From: Betaproteobacteria bacterium CG2_30_68_42
GTDB lineage: Bacteria > Pseudomonadota > Gammaproteobacteria > Burkholderiales > Rhodocyclaceae
Direction of reading: 5' to 3'
Assembly (NCBI GenBank): GCA_001872285.1
Contig: MNXU01000052.1
Location: forward strand, 1-55,748
DNA length: 55,748 bases
Part shown: in pieces, positions 55,501-55,748 of the stretch
Layout: each line of letters opens with the position of its first letter
Numbering within the stretch: the first letter of the stretch is position 1
The notes under the pieces: model-generated
Database searches by the model: none
Told to the model about the DNA's origin: nothing
The model's input: the letters and a program-made list of their open reading frames with translations, nothing else
Position numbers and translations under genes: made by a program

Positions 55501-55748
55501 CCCGGTCGGAGTGCCGAAAGCCTGGACCTGGGGCAACGGCACGGCCTATGCGAGAAGTTTCGACACCGACGGGCGGCTTGCGAGCTACCCGCTCGGTCCC
55601 CTCACCCGCACCCTGAGCTTCGATGCCGCCTCGCGCATCACCGGCTATCACCACCCCGGTGAGCCCGCCTGGGATCAGTCCTTCGGATATGATGCGCTCG
55701 GGCGTCTTTCGAGCTTCACCCACGGCATGGGCAGCCAGACCTACCGCT
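52520..55748 (+). CDS. Rhs/YD-repeat secreted protein (C-terminus beyond the window)
   Basis: The open frame from ATG 52520 has GGGAGGG eight bases upstream and runs without a stop for at least 1076 codons. A hydrophobic stretch at residues 41-51 (ILLVAILPLLL) suggests a signal sequence, with an unusually long 40-residue N-region before it. A cysteine-containing region (about 70-170, e.g. CERGYVTDGDSC) precedes a DUF6531-like domain (GNPINIGTGNKFQQE at about 172 and TRYYNSRS). From about residue 310 to the end there are many YD repeats (YDAAGNLTLV, YDGNGNRTGSTDPLGH, YDSLNRLVGITDP). Rhs proteins often carry a variable C-terminal toxin after the repeats; that part is outside the window, so the function cannot be stated. 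The opposite strand also has a long open frame, which is an artefact of repetitive composition. Confidence 0.9.
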   Translation, partial: MQSTHRHGARPCAKLAASRNRIPGFAPHLRAARQRSGGRSILLVAILPLLLTTRAAGIEPVYFAQVLGTGMCDYPIRGNSALAVGSEAVAYTNAVATPCDGGDVVCTHPVTDASISETGWSEISTCSGNLFTYEILRVCERGYVTDGDSCVPDGSPIEAKNNGWPQGEACKGNPINIGTGNKFQQEIDYAGAGPFPLTITRYYNSRSVNSVRHWGIGWTSYYDRRIQFFGTGATSVTAHRHDGRAIYFSPSGQGWIPDADTADRIERRTDAGGAFLGWRLTTAEGAIELYDTQGRLVSIRSREGFMQSLAYDPVTGRLATVADPFGRTLTFTFDSDGRISRVRDPAGNLYTYEFDGHSNLKAVTYPGAAGVVAKRTYLYDDARLPHALTGIIDENGQQYANFTYDAEGRAPSAEHAGGADRVSVIYNADGSRTVTDALGTARTYGFATILGVAKNTGVSQPCPGCGGTASSTTYDAHGNPIIKIDFNGNRTEYTYDPTRNLPLSVSEGLAANGALRAESRRTETVWHPRLRLPVRVTLFKPDAGLGGWIALTRTSYAYGDGSVSPGDKDKLISTTVTDLATGASRITRYTYNALNLLESIDGPRTDVADTTTFAYYADTASGHRAGDLHSVTNALGHVITITAYDDHGRPLSLTDPNGLTTTLVWDPRGRLVSRTTGTETTTYAYDAAGNLTLVVRPTGETLGYGYDAAHRLIQVQDGLGNRVVYTLDSLGNRIQEQVLDPTGALAQTRSRVFDALGRLVQDLGAQGQASTYAYDGNGNRTGSTDPLGHTSAGAYDSLNRLVGITDPMNGVTRLAYDIQDRVKQVTDPRGLVTTYTYDGFGNLVREVSPDRGTTVYTYDSAGNLKTRTDARGQRGAWTYDALNRVIQIAYSDGRIEQFTYDSGAHALGRLTRITEPGVTTTYAWDTQGRITQKRQLFPASPYADKSLTYAYDAAGRLSQLTTGSGKVIAYGYTQQRISRITVQGQVLLDAIQYSPVGVPKAWTWGNGTAYARSFDTDGRLASYPLGPLTRTLSFDAASRITGYHHPGEPAWDQSFGYDALGRLSSFTHGMGSQTYR

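Noticed and set aside
52487-55723. A long minus-strand open frame of 1078 residues opposite the Rhs gene.
   Set aside because: It is antisense to a plus-strand gene with clear YD repeats and a ribosome site; the antisense product is rich in repeated Gly/Val/Arg runs and matches no family.

Overview
The window reads as a chromosomal segment of a GC-rich betaproteobacterium. The evidence is the rpsF-priB-rpsR-rplI-dnaB block, a complete dcw (division and cell wall) cluster ending in ftsZ-lpxC, a phasin gene for polyhydroxyalkanoate granules, a meso-diaminopimelate-type MurE, and the alaA-alaC-hom-thrC block. No rRNA, tRNA, insertion-sequence transposase or CRISPR array was seen.

Layout. 1-19.0 kb (minus strand): mraZ-rsmH-ftsL-ftsI-murE-murF-mraY-murD-ftsW-murG-murC-murB-ddl-ftsQ-ftsA-ftsZ-lpxC plus a small membrane protein. 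Most of these overlap by 1 to 8 nt. The cluster is driven by a sigma70-type promoter overlapped by three MraZ boxes. It makes the peptidoglycan precursor (MurE/F/D/G/C/B, Ddl, MraY), the divisome (FtsZ/A/Q/L/I/W) and commits lipid A synthesis (LpxC). Two in-frame copies of a near-perfect palindrome are inserted in ftsW and murE. 19.2-19.8 kb: RNase P RNA (minus) and, on plus, an unidentified structured leader or small RNA ending in a strong intrinsic terminator. 19.9-26.1 kb: an MFS transporter, a Kef-type antiporter, kdsD-lptC-lptA (LPS core sugar and LPS transport) and an enoyl-CoA hydratase. 26.2-39.7 kb: phaP with a strong promoter, a CinA/MoaB-like protein, an EI24 membrane protein, glnS, tcdA, mnmC (translation and tRNA modification), a ferritin-like protein, and the minus-strand block alaC-alaA-hom-thrC with a flavin-binding family gene.

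39.8-49.1 kb (plus): a tightly coupled operon Mth938-arnT-arnE/F-arnB-arnC-arnA(formyltransferase)-arnA(dehydrogenase)-arnD for 4-amino-4-deoxy-L-arabinose modification of lipid A, followed by bcp and a PIN-PhoH gene. 49.1-52.3 kb (minus): dnaB, rplI, rpsR, priB, rpsF. 52.5 kb to the end (plus): a secreted Rhs/YD-repeat protein that runs off the window. Its putative promoter has a run of nine C between the -35 and -10 elements, a possible phase-variation switch.

The window is dominated by envelope biology: peptidoglycan, division, lipid A synthesis, LPS transport and lipid A modification. The signals most worth pursuing are the coding palindromes in ftsW/murE, the structured RNA upstream of the MFS gene, the poly-C tract before the Rhs gene, and the rearranged arn operon.
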